This document shows positions 1-12,421 of a stretch of 64,000 nt of DNA, in pieces. Every line of letters starts with the position of its first letter. Position 1 is the stretch's first letter. The stretch spans positions 50,313,030 to 50,377,029 of the forward strand of contig JAVIAB010000051.1 of the NCBI GenBank assembly GCA_032433765.1, read 5' to 3'. Source of the stretch: Megaustenia siamemsis. Taxonomy: Eukaryota; Mollusca; Gastropoda; Stylommatophora; Ariophantidae. The position numbers and the translations under genes are program-made. The notes beneath the pieces are model-generated. The model was not told the DNA's origin and made no database searches. It saw nothing but the letters and a program-made list of their open reading frames with translations.

Positions 1-327
1 AAGAAAAGACGATGGTCATACGTTGGACATGTGATGAGAAGAGATAATAATCGAATAGCAAAGCAAGCCCTCATATGGGAAACAACAGGTAAAAGAAAAA
101 GAGGAAGACCCAGGGAGACACTGAGAAGAACATTGATGAGAGAGGCAAGAGCAGCAGGAATCGGCTCCCTCAATGAGATAGAACTGCTTGCACAGAACAG
201 AGACAGATGGCGAGATTTGATAAAATATCTTTAAAAGAAAACTGCTAGAACAAAAATTCATATAGGAGAAGGTGTATCTTGGTCTACGCCCTATGGCCGG
301 TTACGGCTCGAAAGGTCAATAGATAGA
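1..327 (+). mobile_element. LINE-D 3' end (non-LTR retrotransposon, cut by window edge)
   Basis: The frame is open from base 1 to a TAA at 232-234. It reads as the extreme C-terminus of a LINE ORF2, beginning KKRRWSYVGHVMRRDNN, then GKRKRGRPR, then AQNRDRWRDLIKYL. The W-x-GH-x-x-R and RGRPR signatures are typical of the region after the reverse-transcriptase thumb in animal LINEs. The non-coding tail (about 235-327) contains a conserved ctacgccctatggccgg block and ends in (ATAG)n. The same tail occurs inverted at 15062-15137, and the same coding end recurs at 45822-46050. The 5' part lies outside the window. Family assignment is by internal comparison only. Confidence 0.85.
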
Positions 328-330
328 TAG

Positions 331-1105
331 AATGACATAGCTCTCCTATCACACAGCCAGCAACAGATGCAGGATAAAATGAGTATGTTAGATGAGAGAT
401 CACAACAGCTAGGTATAAAGATTAATAGAGATAAGACCAACATTATGAGAATTAATGCAGTTGGCAATAACCAAATAAAACTAGGAGAAATACCTCTACT
501 AGACGTACAATCTTACATATATCTGGGCAGTAATATAGATAAAGAGGGAGGAACAGAAAATGATACAAAAATAAGGATATCAAAAGCAAGAGGAGCTTTC
601 ATTGCACTGGGAAACATGGAAATCCAAAGAAATTAGGCTAAATACAAAAATAAACATTTTCAACTCCAATGTTAAGTCGGTCCTATTATATGGCTGTGAA
701 ACATGGAGAATAAGAAAATTGACAATCACGAAGGTACAGACTTTCATTAATGTATGCTTGCGCAGAATAAAGGGATGGAAATGGCAGGACAAAGTCACTA
801 ACGTGGAATTATGGAAATGTACCGGTCAAATACCAGTGGATAAAGAGATACAGCGAAGACGATGGCGATGGATAGGACACACACTACGGCAGCCAACTGA
901 GAGTATTACACAACAGCCCTTTTTTGGAATCCCCAGGGGAAAAGACAAAGAGGAAGACCAAGGAATTCTTGGAGAAGACAGATCGAAGCAGAGATGAAGA
1001 TGATGGGGAAGACATGGAATGATCTTAAAAGAATTGCAAAAAACAGAACGACTTGGAAAGTGTTTGTTGAAGACCTATGCTCCACTGGGAGCTAAAAGGT
1101 AGAAG
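331..1105 (+). mobile_element. LINE-C fragment: RT after the catalytic box to the C-terminus
   Basis: The fragment starts just inside the FADD box (NDIALLSHSQQQMQDK). It continues through QLGIKINRDKTNIM and VQSYIYLGSNIDKEGG to a frameshift near 602-630. The second frame carries VKSVLLYGCETWR, FINVCLRRIKGWKW and RRRWRWIGHTLRQP, the usual RT-thumb and C-terminal signatures of a LINE ORF2. A further frameshift near 925 precedes GRPRNSWRRQIEAEM and NRTTWKVFVEDLC. It is 5'-truncated, at least twice frameshifted, and lies head-to-tail immediately after the LINE-D tail. It cannot encode a working protein. Confidence 0.85.
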
Positions 1106-3531
1106 AACGGCAATGTTGGGTGATGTTATCGGTTATTTCAAAATGTGCTTTATCTGAACAGTTTATTGATGAATAAGGTGAAGTAAATTCTAACATTAAC
1201 AATTTCAGATTTGAGTTCAACTTCATCTCTTTCTCTCTCACACTCTAACTGTAAGTATATGTGTGCCAAATATGACGATCGTAACTTTGACTCAGAAAAT
1301 AGCAAACTAATATGTTAGTAGGAAGATAACTCTCTGTTATTCTCGGCCAGTAAGTTGTCATCCGTTAGATGGATGATTATAACAGTTTAGGTATTGTTTA
1401 GTTGTAATGCTTTGGAGGATACCGTAAAGTATCTTTCTTGTAGTAAATCCATTGTCAGCGGTTGAGATAACAAACTGGCATCCACACACTAGTGTTGAGT
1501 GTTCAATCTGACAGCGCATATTATTCGTCATTATCAGTTTGGCGATTCTCGGTTGAGTGGTAATTGTTAGTAAGAAAGAATTGGCACATGACTAATAATT
1601 GAATTACACAAAAACAATTACAATTTCTTTGTCCACCTGAATAGAATGTCTAGTGAAACCATGTAAACGTGGCTTTTGCAATCTCAAAATGAGGAGACAG
1701 AGGTTGAGGCATAACCAGTCTATATTTGAGTGAGAGCGTCAGGGAAATTTTAATAACAGCACCAAGTGTCAATGACCGAGGCTACTAGGAGGGCAGAACT
1801 GTGTATCCCTCGATCTCTTAATTAGTGAAAAACAGGAAGAACAGAAGAAGAAAAAGGAGAATGTTACGGCTTCGTAATGGAAGGTCTTGCGCAAAGGCTT
1901 CACATGAAGTGACATCATTTTTATCAAAGTTTCACCGAACGATTTATTGAAATGTTCAGATGGGCCATTAGCCGATTATTTTGCCGATGCTGATACAGTA
2001 GCAAATTATAATTACACCTCAGTTTTGAGGAAGTTTATACAAACTTGCTGCTTTAGCTTTCAGCAAATCTTCATTGTTAGGTACTTACCTTGCAAGTTTT
2101 TGTTTTTGAACAGTTTGTATTGACAATTCTTTGTTTGTTTGTTTCTTTTTTTTTAAAACATGAACATGATGTGGTTGGCACATACTATCTTTGCTTCATG
2201 GGAGTATAACATGAACAATATGACGCGGCAAAGTTTCAGTTTCATGGGAGCTCTGATACTCTTTCAAACTCATATAAGAGGAAGATTCAATAAACATCAC
2301 GTAGAAACTGATGACCTTCACGAACAGGACGTACACCTTTTGTAAGATCTCTATAGACAGTAATAAACATACAATTGTGGAAGTGAGCTCTACATAATTC
2401 ATTGGAATTAAGAATTAAAAAGTAGAACATTTTTATTGATAAAACAAAAGTTCAGAAAATAATCTACATCTATGTCTAGACAGATCGGTGACTAGACATC
2501 ACAACAGTAAAAACAATGATGCGGTGCAATAGAAACAAAAACAAAATATGGAAAGAATAGCGAATGAAATGATCAATACAACTGGAGACAGACATTTCAG
2601 AAATAAATGAAGAACAACTATTGCCGCCGCATGTTCCGTTCTGACTGAAGAGAAATAAATAAATGTAAAGTGAATGTAAACAAAGATGAATGACAGAATT
2701 TTAATCCCACAATTTTGTCGATCGACAATAATTATTTGATAAATGCGATTCTCTGATCATACATAATTGAATCATGTCTACGCATCAACGATTGGCTGAA
2801 ATACATTCAAACACTGTTTCTCTCTGTCTGTGATAATATTCCACAACAATTGCACCATGTTAAAGCAATTCCTAAAATACAAGCTTTATTTCCATGATAT
2901 CATCATGTTTGAACACTTGAAATGCAATTGGAAAAAGACAGCCATGGCCTTGAGATGTGAACATCAAGTGATATATATTTATTTAAAATGATTAAATTCA
3001 AGATAAACCATTGAGTAAATAATAAATGCTAGAAGGTATAGAAGTTATATAGCTAAAATTATTGTAATTCAATTTCATTCACAACACTAGCAAGTGAATT
3101 CTTCACTATTGAAAATACATTAACATCACGTGCTGAAAACGGATTAGTCATTGAGATTGTTTTACAAAGCAACGAACTTATAATTTCAGAATCTCTGCAT
3201 AGGCAACCTAACCTGAACGAGTTGAATATGGTGTTAGACCACATCAAGCCTGTGATTTTAAATAGGCAAGATATTACGTCAAACCTTGATTTTTTTCTTC
3301 ATTGCAATAATCTCCTATCTTAGCACTCTCGATTTTCTTGGTACTAGCGTCCCTCTCATCTCTTTTCCTGTAGATCAAAACCTGAAGCTTATCAAGTTAT
3401 TTTGTTTTGCTGAAGACGATTTCAGCTCAGTTGCACGGACTCCGGAGCGCCCGAAGAAACTGTGTGGTGACGTACGATACGTTGCGGGACGCTCTAGGGG
3501 AGGGTCGGATTGAAGGGGGGGATATGGGCAT
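1106..3531. other. AT-rich non-coding stretch
   Basis: No open frame here carries recognisable protein motifs. The longest frames (about 60-75 codons near 2160, 3059 and 3286) have no family signature. There is a small GC-richer patch at about 3420-3530 just before the LINE-A copy. No repeat shared with the rest of the window was recognised. Confidence 0.5.
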
Positions 3532-4475
3532 TTCCTATTCTTTTGTTTATTTCAATTCTGCATTTTCCATCATTGGTTATAGTATGTCCCAGGTAGTTGT
3601 AGCTCTGGACTGTCTCCAGATGTATTCCCTCAACTGTGATATTTAATTGTAGGTCTTGAGAATTTTCTTAGTTTATGATCATAGTTTTATTCTTTTTGAT
3701 ATTCATTTCTAGTCCATATTATTTGCTTGTTATGTTTATCACATTAAGCAATTGTTGTAGGTCTTTAGGATTTTCTGCTAGTAGAACAGTATCATCAGCA
3801 TATCAGAGGTTATTGATTATCTTTCCATTAATGTTCAGGCCTGGTCTCTCTGAGATATTTTTAAAGATTTGCTCAGTGTATAGATTGAACAAGCTTGGTG
3901 ATAGGATGCATCCTTGTCTTACTCCTCTTTTTATGTCCATGGGTGTGGAGTTCTCCTTGTTATATCTTATTATTGCTGTTTGCTCCCAGTACAAATTACA
4001 TATTAGTCGTAAGAATTTCTCTCCATGGCTTTCTTTGGAGTATTACGTGATGAGGCTCTAATCTCTTTCACGGTTGTCTGCCATATATGTCTTTCGTACT
4101 CTGAATATGCCTCATGTGTACCACACACTTTGCTGTTTTCGCCTTCTGGGCCGTTGATCATTTTCGATTCATCCGCCCCATCCACCGACACAGACTTTTT
4201 AATATTCGGGTTGAACATACCCAGCGGCGCCATTTTTTTTTAATCGAACCATGTGTTTGACTATTGAACGCGAACACACGACACAAAGAAGAATAAATCA
4301 TATTCCAATTAAATATTGGTAATCACAGTTTATCCACACGTCCGAAATAAAACATACTCCAAACGGGGAAATAGCAACACATAATTGCATAACTCGACTG
4401 TCACGCAAATCATTTAAATATATCGGCAAACATACCGAAATTTAAAAACGACTGCACGTAGCCGCCATGACACCG
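3532..4475 (-). mobile_element. LINE-A copy: 5' leader joined directly to RT (internal deletion)
   Basis: Read on the minus strand, the 5' part (about 4475-4015) begins in a GC-richer leader and opens a frame MAPLGMFNPNIKKSVSVDG, then MINGPEGEN. This leader is homologous to 30720-30925, where it precedes an endonuclease start. Here it runs straight into the RT core at about 4010: GVRQGCILSPSLFNLYTEQI, a stop, then YADDTVLLAENPKDLQQL and VQSYNYLGHTITNDGK. The endonuclease domain and the N-terminal half of RT are therefore missing. The copy is also 3'-truncated near 3532 and carries in-frame stops. The exact 5' boundary is uncertain. Linking leader and RT as one family is inferred from their adjacency here. 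Confidence 0.7.
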
Positions 4476-4476
4476 G

Positions 4477-4480
<4 letters not shown>

Positions 4481-4511
<31 letters not shown>
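4481..4511. repeat. Poly(A)/(T) homopolymer, 31 bp
   Basis: A run of 31 A residues lies between the presumed 5' end of the LINE-A copy (minus) and the LINE-B fragment (minus). Confidence 0.95.
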
Positions 4512-4514
<3 letters not shown>

Positions 4515-4880
4515 TATATCTTTCAGAACGTTTTCATTACTTTTCATAACTGTCAACGGTAATTCTATAACATATTCTAACACATCCATATGCCCAAACT
4601 GGCCCCACATAACATTTAAGAACTCTTTTTCTTGTTTCTATTGTCAAAAATAGATTGCACAGTATCTCCCTAATTTTTTGGAAAGCTACTTTTGCCTGAG
4701 CTATTCTGCATCTCACCTCTGTTGCACATCTACCATCTTAGGTTAACATTGTTACCAGATATTTAAATTTATTTACCTGTTTTAATATTGTCCCATTGTC
4801 TGTGTTGTGCAATGCGATGACGTCTTTTTCGTTGTTGCTACCATTACTTCTGTCTTTTTACTATTACGACTGTTCTATAT
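4512..4880 (-). mobile_element. LINE-B fragment: RT thumb region
   Basis: The minus-strand sequence is clearly homologous to 47000-47390 and 33590-34080. It covers the block encoding MRKILCNPLLTIETRKRV, then CYVxPVLTYGC, then SNENVLK. It is frameshifted, and short changes interrupt the TYGCELWT block. Both ends are truncated: no 3' tail is present and no catalytic box is reached. Confidence 0.75.
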
Positions 4881-4960
4881 ACAATGAAGACATGTCAACA
4901 ATAAACTAAATTGAAATATTAATGTGTTGTTCGATATGCAATGAAGATGATATGTTAACT

Positions 4961-4963
<3 letters not shown>

Positions 4964-5010
<47 letters not shown>

Positions 5011-6006
5011 ATCAGGACTCAATCAGAGTTGCTCCAGACTCTCACACGAAGACAACTGTCTATTTACGCTTGTTAGATCCACTCTGTTTGAATACCTGTT
5101 AAACCGTTGCACTGTTTCTGCGCCAGTGGCCCAGTGCATCCGATTTCATGCAGCTTTTGTTCAGGTTTGCTTTCCTTAGCCTTTGATTGTCCCCAATCTT
5201 CCTGCAAAGCATCAGATGGTCTTTTCTGTAATGGGATTCTGCCCTCAGATAGTCGGCCCTCTCTGGTTTACGAGCACCATCTGCTCGAGTCACTAGAGGT
5301 GACTAACACAGACATGCGACTTGGAACATGAGGAAACTGCAACAAGGAACACTTTTCATGCATAGCCTTCAACTGTTCCCGCCACCTATCCCATATACTG
5401 GTAATTCACGTCCTCTTGAAAATGATGATCGTCGTAGCACTTGATGATGTTAGGCCATCGTTGTTGACTCCAATTTCGAACATATAGACATCCAGTTAGT
5501 CGCACATCAAAATAGCAGACCGCAAGACCAACGCACGGCCGGTCTAGGGAACCATTACGAAGACGTAGCACACAACAATGTCGAACATATAATCTCGCTC
5601 CCTTTAGATTTCTGAATACTCCAGTACAAGCAGCCCACGACGAACAAAACACGAAGCAAATTCCACAAAGAGACAAAACTGCGGCGACGAAGTAGTTTAC
5701 ATTAATGAGTAACATGGAAATAACTTGCGTCAAGGAACTCCAACAACGGTCATGAACAGCACCAATGTGTCGCAAAGCGCAGATCAAGTCTAGACTGTGG
5801 AAGGTCTCATTCACAACACTTGATTTGTCAAAAACGGACTGTTGTCGGCCTACGACCTCGCTTTAGCGGTACAGATGTATTAAGTATATAAACATTTCGA
5901 CCTCCACGCAGAAAAGTGCAACGGAGAACCGAAATTAATCAGACCCTAAATGCACTTTCTGCAGCGATCGAGAGTACGTGGACTAGATCCGACATCTTAG
6001 ATTGGA
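4964..6006 (-). mobile_element. ~1 kb non-coding retroposon (Rep-GA), copy 1
   Basis: On the minus strand the unit starts near 6006. It contains a short hairpin (gcagaaagtgca pairing with tgcacttttctgc, about 5975-5905). It ends in attgagtcctgatggcag followed by (GA)n, seen here as (CT)n at 4964-5007. A second near-complete copy lies in opposite orientation at 62550-63553, and truncated copies lie at 13226-13415 and 60784-61118. The last ~60 bp and the (GA)n tail are shared with the RNase H LINE at 59490-59912, so mobilisation by that LINE is likely. A 142-codon frame at 5386-5814 starts at GTG, is not preserved in copy 62550-63553 and lacks motifs, so it is treated as chance. Confidence 0.7.
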
Positions 6007-9000
6007 AGTCGTTAACTAAACTGAAATACTATTTTTTGGAACCTTGTCCCATCAACCTTAGTTTCTAGTATCAAAGTTAACGAATCTCATTTGTCCTTCA
6101 AATAGGGTGCAATACTAGATTGCCTTTAACATGAGACCGGCCAATCCTTGACAATCCCCATCCTTATTTTTATTGAATACATTTCATTGATAATCCTTCC
6201 TGTCATTTAGGTACAACCTGATTCCTTCTTATTTGTACGTTATATAGACGCTCATCTCTGACGGACGCCTTTCTCCTGGTGCTTTTAGTATTATGCCCCT
6301 GCTTCAAACATTCATTTACACTATCCATTTACCCGTCTTCAGGAAATGTCTCATTTCCATCAGCTAAGGGACTGAGTCTCAAAAATCAAGTTTTCCTCAC
6401 TAATCAATTAAAAGGCTGCCTGAATTAATCAAGTTTCCTTGACCAACAAGTAAAGACCACAAGAAGAGCACGTTCCAAAAATTTACTCACAGGCAATAAC
6501 CACAAAGTCACGTGGTTTATTCTGTGCTGTCAGCTTGAGTCGGGGAGGTCCGACACTAAGACTTTGGTTTCCTCTACTTCAAATAATAGTCTTGTTGATC
6601 AGTCAAAGTTTGTGCGGGAGCTGGAATCACAAGAGAATCTGGTACTTGTCACGAAACTGAGAATTTGCTTAAACATAGCCAATACATGCACCGAAATGAC
6701 TGTTTCTTTACTTCGTTGACTATCAATTTTTTTTCCTATGCAACACATTTCTTCTATTTATTTTTTTTCTCTCTGTCTGCACTTCGATCTGTCTAACTCG
6801 CTCTGTTTTTGTTTTCCCTTCATTTTCTTACTTTATGTAGATCTCTTCTAAAGTTCGCGAACAAATTAAAGCCACAGAATATAAAAAAAAACACATTCTC
6901 ACCCTTTCAACTTCTCTCTCTCTCTCTCTCTATTTCTCTATCACCCATAACCTACCAGCAACACTCAGACAAAAGTCTCTATAAAAGAAATCCGATAAGT
7001 CTCCTAGACCGTTTGCAAAACTCCAAAGAAAATCTAAATCTAAAGAAAAGAAGAAGAAAGAAAGAACCCCAGTCAATAACCTGAGTTTGGCGCATATCAA
7101 ATAATGCTGTATACATTTTGTGACCACCAGCAGATTACTTTTACTTCGCATGGTCAGCACTATACATGTACTATTTTATTTACCAGAAAATATTTCCAGC
7201 ACCCAATTACAGCTGAGTTAGTCAGGATATTTCACCTGTACACTAGTCACTGTTTGACTGCAGCTTCCAAAATACTGAATGCGATTACATATACATAATT
7301 AGAACATGCTCGACATGCACTTACTCATCTTATATCTTTTTACATCAAGTAAATGTAATTCGAAACGTTTTTATGATAGCCAACCTGCGTATTATGTTCA
7401 CGTCTTGCCCTATATAGAAACTCTTATTTCGAATATGGAAAGTTATTCAAAGTCATCATTAAAAATGCATTGTGCAATCAATAACCACAAGGTAGAAAGA
7501 AGATAATAACAAAAACAGTTATAATAATCGCGGATAAATCTGCACTTGAGATAACAATCAAACATAAAGATAATAGCTTATTTGAGCAGCACTTGAAAAA
7601 TCGCAGAAAAAAGGCTGATAATTATTAGCAGCCTGAGTCAGGATTCAAACCTGTACATTTTAATATTGTCACTTGGTAAATGTGCTAACAAAAACAGCAA
7701 GCGCATTATCTTACTCCCTACCAGTCTTATCCCCCAAACCTTTACTAGCAAATCATGCTTACATGTATAACCTATGGAGAATTTGACGAAAACCGATCCA
7801 GCAATATTAATAGGCACAATTATTGTTTCAGCATTCATGGATTCAGCAAATCTAATCCAAAAGTAGAGGCCGTAACGCGTGTGACAACACTCTGTACAGC
7901 AACTAATTACCACAGACGCAAGTATTAGTTTCTAAGCAATCCTGAATTTACATACATAACATATATTCATATAAACAATTAACAGATCAATAAATGGTCA
8001 TAGGTTAGTGAAAAGTTATAACAATGTACGTTGAAGACGGAACAAAAAAAAAACCCTACAAAACGTTAAAGCTATAAAGTCTTCATCTGTAAGCATTATT
8101 AGTTTCCAGTTGTTTGTGTTCAACATAATAGAATACATTTATGGAAGAAACTAGACTATCACAAAGCTATCTGCAATACATTAATATATAAGAATAACTA
8201 AAATATATAAATAAATAATGACAAATAAAATTAAAATAAGAAATTACCTTTTTTATAAAAAGACTTAATCTATAGCGCGTCTTTATTTGATAAAAGCTAT
8301 TAACAATTTGTTACAGTTATTTTTAGAAACAGCTATAAAAACATAGTTATATCAGAAAATTAACTCAACCATTCTCTGAAAGCCAAGGTTATTATTTTCA
8401 TTGTCTGTATATGGAACAATCCTCCGGTGAATTGGCACTTATCTGATAGATAATGAGTTAAGAGTGGATGAAGCTCGCGATAACCCTCAAAATACATAAA
8501 TTATACCATATATATTATATATATAATTGGTTTTTCGCAGCGCGAAACAAACTTAATATAAATTATATGTGCAAGGTCCCGTGTTCTATCATCATTTTCA
8601 CATCCTCGTCTTAATGAAATGTTAAATAACAATAATAAATATAAAATGCGGCACAAATTAAGTAACTGTTGAATGCGAAATTAATTACTATAAAAAGCAT
8701 AATGACTAATAAATAACGATGTAATTAATACATTACCTTCAAATGTAGCGTAGGTAACAACAAATCTTGACCACTCACACCGTGCTAGTCTATACATCAA
8801 TTGGCGTGTTGATGTTCCCGGAGAACAAATATAAAGAGAGACAGAGAGAGAAAGAGAGTGAGAGAGATAGAGAGAGGGGGGCTTCTCAATGAGAAGATAA
8901 GTAACAATGAAGATAAGTAAAAATGAAGATAAGTGACAATGAATAAAACGTCCATGAAGAAGTGATTTTCAAAGACAATATTAAGCAGCAAGTGTGATCG

Positions 9001-9510
9001 AGAACTGAGTTATAAGTACATCTAAATTAGAACAACGCATGGCATATAAACTGGCTATCGTTCTATTAAAAGTAACGTCTTATTGTAAGAAAAGAAGGCA
9101 ACGTCATCATATAGCTTGTCCTTGTTGAAACTTGGCTCCACTGACACTACATCTGCCCTGAAGTTTTCTCTAACTCGCGTGAGATAACCAGCGACTACTG
9201 CAGTCATATCCAATTCGTCTTTGATGTCTTGCAAGAACTTTCTTCTTAACCGTTTTTTTCTTCTCACTCCTGCCATCCTTTTTTTTCTCTCTCTCTCACG
9301 TCTACCTGACACTAAGCCCTTCATGGTAATCTTCTCCAGAACATCATGCCATTTTATTTGTCCAAGTTATTTTATTCTTCCTGTTTCCTTATGTTACGTA
9401 ACAACCAATTCCGTGAAGTATTACGTTGTGGTAAAATGGAAATGACTGTTCTTTTTTCTTTCCTTCGCAATCTTAATATCTAATGTGCCCTTTGCATTTA
9501 AAGACAATAT
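6007..9510. other. AT-rich non-coding stretch with minor simple repeats
   Basis: No coding signature was recognised. Minor features are a CT-rich tract at 6912-6932, an AT-rich core near 8507-8526 and an interrupted (GA)n at about 8836-8878. An 89-codon ATG frame at 9055-9324 (minus) is basic and low in complexity, with no family motif. Confidence 0.5.
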
Positions 9511-9877
9511 ACAAATATAACATAGGTAAAGGTAAAGGTAAAGTACGAGACTTGAACCGGCGTCTTAGCACGCGAGTATATACCCATATGTGCTCGGCCG
9601 CCTATCCAGAAATGTTCGGATATTTCTGTATAGTGTAGCCTCAAGCATCGAAACTCAGATGCGAAGCGACATTCCTCACCTTCCAGGATAATATACCCTG
9701 GTACCCATTTCTGCCAACGGCTGGGTCGACCGTGGGGGTATTTTTTTTTTTTTCCAACCACGAGTACAATTCACACTGCTCCCAGCGGGAATTGAACACG
9801 AGTTGTCCGAACGTCGGTAATCTAGTCGGGTGGTTTTCCCAACTAGGCTACCGAGGCCCCCAACAAATATAACATAG
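9511..9877 (-). mobile_element. SINE-2, tRNA-derived, with 15-bp target-site duplication
   Basis: The element body is 9526-9862 (337 bp), flanked by identical acaaatataacatag copies at 9511-9525 and 9863-9877. Read on the minus strand, the head carries pol III promoter-like boxes: box A TAGCCTAGTTGG and box B GTTCAATTCCC. The 3' end is a short (TTTACC)n tail. The perfect 15-bp duplication shows insertion by target-primed reverse transcription and a recent date. A truncated relative lies at 58425-58680. A tRNA origin is inferred from the boxes; the parent tRNA was not identified. Confidence 0.88.
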
Positions 9878-10098
9878 CATCATCAAGTACCGGGCCTATC
9901 GGCGTAGGTGATCATGTCTCTCCACAACTTTCTATCTCGACAGCTATTTATCATTTCTATTGTTGACCTTCTGCCAAGCCATTCTCTTAAGCTGTCTGTT
10001 ATTTTTTTTTCTCTTGCTTCCCTCTATCTCTTCGTCCCTCAGTTGTTCCAGTTGTTACAATATATTCCAATTGTTCTCTTCTCATTACATGGCCAAAT
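9878..10098 (-). mobile_element. LINE-B 3'-end stub
   Basis: The 3' end is at 9878 in the catcatcaagtaccgggcc tail. On the minus strand the stub runs FFGHVMRREQLEYI, RGKQEKK and SRQLIIN to a stop, with tail cccggtacttgatgatg. It is only ~220 bp and severely 5'-truncated, as is usual for such retroposition. Its 3' end abuts the SINE-2 duplication. Confidence 0.85.
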
Positions 10099-11734
10099 AT
10101 ATATAACATATACATTTTTTAAAATCTTGTGTACATACAATTTAAAATCACATACAAATCAAACAAAATAAAATATTAAATATATAAATAATGATACAGC
10201 AAACATTAATACAATATAATACTGATACAATATATCACTTTAGAGTAAAATTATTGTTATGTCTGTCTGGACGTCTCAATATGTGGACAACGAAGCAAGC
10301 CATTGTTTAAGTTTAGTTGTAGATCTTCTATTCTGTTTATTACATAATGGATGACAAGATAAACGATAGTTCGCGATATCCGAACACACAAAACAAATAG
10401 CAGATATAAGCATTGAAATAAATAGCTGATAGCAACAACAATTTATACAATACTATTTACCCACTAAATCGCAAGACACTCAAAAGGGTTCAAGGGGAAT
10501 TGAAAAAGAAGCAAAATAAAATTGATTGTCAGAGTTTACAATCTCACAACTGGTCCGTTGCGTTCATAAAAAATTGAAGTATTTTTGTAGAAATGAAAAC
10601 AACTAAATATAACATAAATCGGCAATTACAACAATTGTGTAAGTTAAACGCATCACAACCTCAGATATCCTAGTGTGCGAACGAATGATAGTAGACGTTC
10701 ATTTAAATGATAGGACAGAATAATCGTTTTATATCAAATTGATCAGACATCAAGTAGAAGACAAACTGATTAAAATTGTAGGACGAATCAAATGAGAACA
10801 TCTAGATCAAGGGCACAGAAGCCAAATAAATCCGGAATTTGATTATTTAAATTAACGTTGAAGAAATCAATTGTAGTGATCATCTTCGACTGGAAATCTT
10901 TTTTTAAAAAGCACATATATTATCCATTTTGATTAACGTTAGGGACGTTCTGGGTATTATTGTTTTGGTTAATGTCATGGAAATCATCAATATCTGGATT
11001 CCTCATCTCATTGTCACTAGTTTTCGAGAAATCACTCATAATATCATTCTGACTACGGTCAAAGAAGTTCGGAACACATTTATTAAGTTACTGTCAGATC
11101 AATTATTCCGGATACAATTGTTACTGCGGTCAGAACAATTCGCACCGAGATTCATTCTGATCACGTCCAGAAACACTTTCCTCGTGAGCGTTTATTTGAA
11201 TGCTTGTTCTTACAGAGTTTCGCGAGAAAATAGTTGTGATGATCAGTGGCCAATTATTGATTACGGCTGTCATTATGGCTAAGATGTCTTGACCTCAAGA
11301 CAGAGACCAGTGCAAGGTAAACGACAGAGACAACCTTAATAGCTGCAGCGGCTCTTAATCTGTGCTCCGCAGACACATAGACGTCATGATGCCCTCACAA
11401 TGTGTCAGCGGAGGCAAAGAGAAATTGTATGATCTTTTATAACTAAAAGATAAAGAGAGAATACATGAATGATAATAAATATATGAAATAGATAAATAAA
11501 TGATAAGGATTGTAGAGCGAATTCTTATTTATATTATTTTATTCTTATTATTTTATTATGTTCTTATTTTCTTATTTTATTTTATTCTTATTGTTATTCA
11601 CACTCGCTTGTGTAAAACATAACTTTCTAACGAAGACAGTTTAGTTTATTGTCTGATAAAGTGATTTTTAGATATTATCGTAGTGAAGCTGAGCTTTAGG
11701 ATGGATTGCTGGGTGAATTTGAAACCTTAAAGGA
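10099..11734. other. AT-rich non-coding stretch
   Basis: A 117-codon frame at 10929-11282 has no recognisable motif and contains a loose internal repetition (variants of tcattctgatcacggtcagaa), suggesting low-complexity sequence. Nothing else is supported. Confidence 0.45.
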
Positions 11735-12090
11735 GATGTGATTTCTCAGAAGAATATTGAAAGTTCCCTGGACAGCTGAAAAGGCCAACGAGGACATTCT
11801 CAAAGAGGCCAAAACAAAAAGGGAGCTCCTAAAAACAGAAAGAAACAATCACCATTGTTGGGGACATCATAAGAAGAGCAAAGTTGGATTCTTTGGTTAC
11901 AACTGGCAAAATAAGGAGAAAGAAAGATCGCGGACGACAAAGAGAGAAAATACTAGATAGCTTGGTGTCATGGCATGGAAAACAGCTAAGAACAGAATTA
12001 ATACAATGGACGGTATATGGAATATTGTGGAAGGACTTAGATCACCAACGCCAACCGGTTTGGCACATGATGACGAAAGGAGGTATCGAT
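11735..12090 (+). mobile_element. LINE-B2 3'-end stub
   Basis: The coding remnant reads KVPWTAEKANEDILKEAKTK, then a frameshift, then LVTTGKIRRKKDRGRQREK, ILDSLVSWHGKQ and RTELIQWTV. The tail contains ccggtttggcacatgatgac. It is close to the copy at 19399-19712 and more distantly related to LINE-B (LEYIVTTGKIEGRRDRGRQ). Frameshifts disrupt the stub. Confidence 0.8.
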
Positions 12091-12370
12091 ATTCATGAGA
12101 GCACATGTTCAAATCACAATGATGCTTCTTCCAATCATCTTAAAAGGTGCCTGTGTTATAGCAAATACAATTTGTCATGTGACTTTATATGCACAGGCCC
12201 CGACAAGCAGCTACCACATTGTGCATTGTGTTGTGATATGTTGTTCAACAAAGACCATAGCGCCATAACAATTTAGAACAAAAATTGATATTCAACATAA
12301 AGAATACGTCACAAAGAGTATATACTTGTAATTTTTGCTTTCAAAATTAAGCAGCATGTCTGTCGGAAAA

Positions 12371-12372
<2 letters not shown>

Positions 12373-12416
<44 letters not shown>
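12373..12416. repeat. (AT)n microsatellite
   Basis: About 44 bp of alternating A and T with no interruption. Confidence 0.97.

Positions 12417-12421
<5 letters not shown>

Noticed and set aside
5386..5814. 142-codon minus frame with hydrophobic segments
   Set aside because: Starts at GTG, and the homologous copy at 62741 has a stop after 64 codons and frame shifts; it belongs to a non-coding repeat.
9055..9324. 89-codon ORF with basic N-terminus
   Set aside because: The basic part comes from a GA-rich low-complexity tract; nothing supports a gene.
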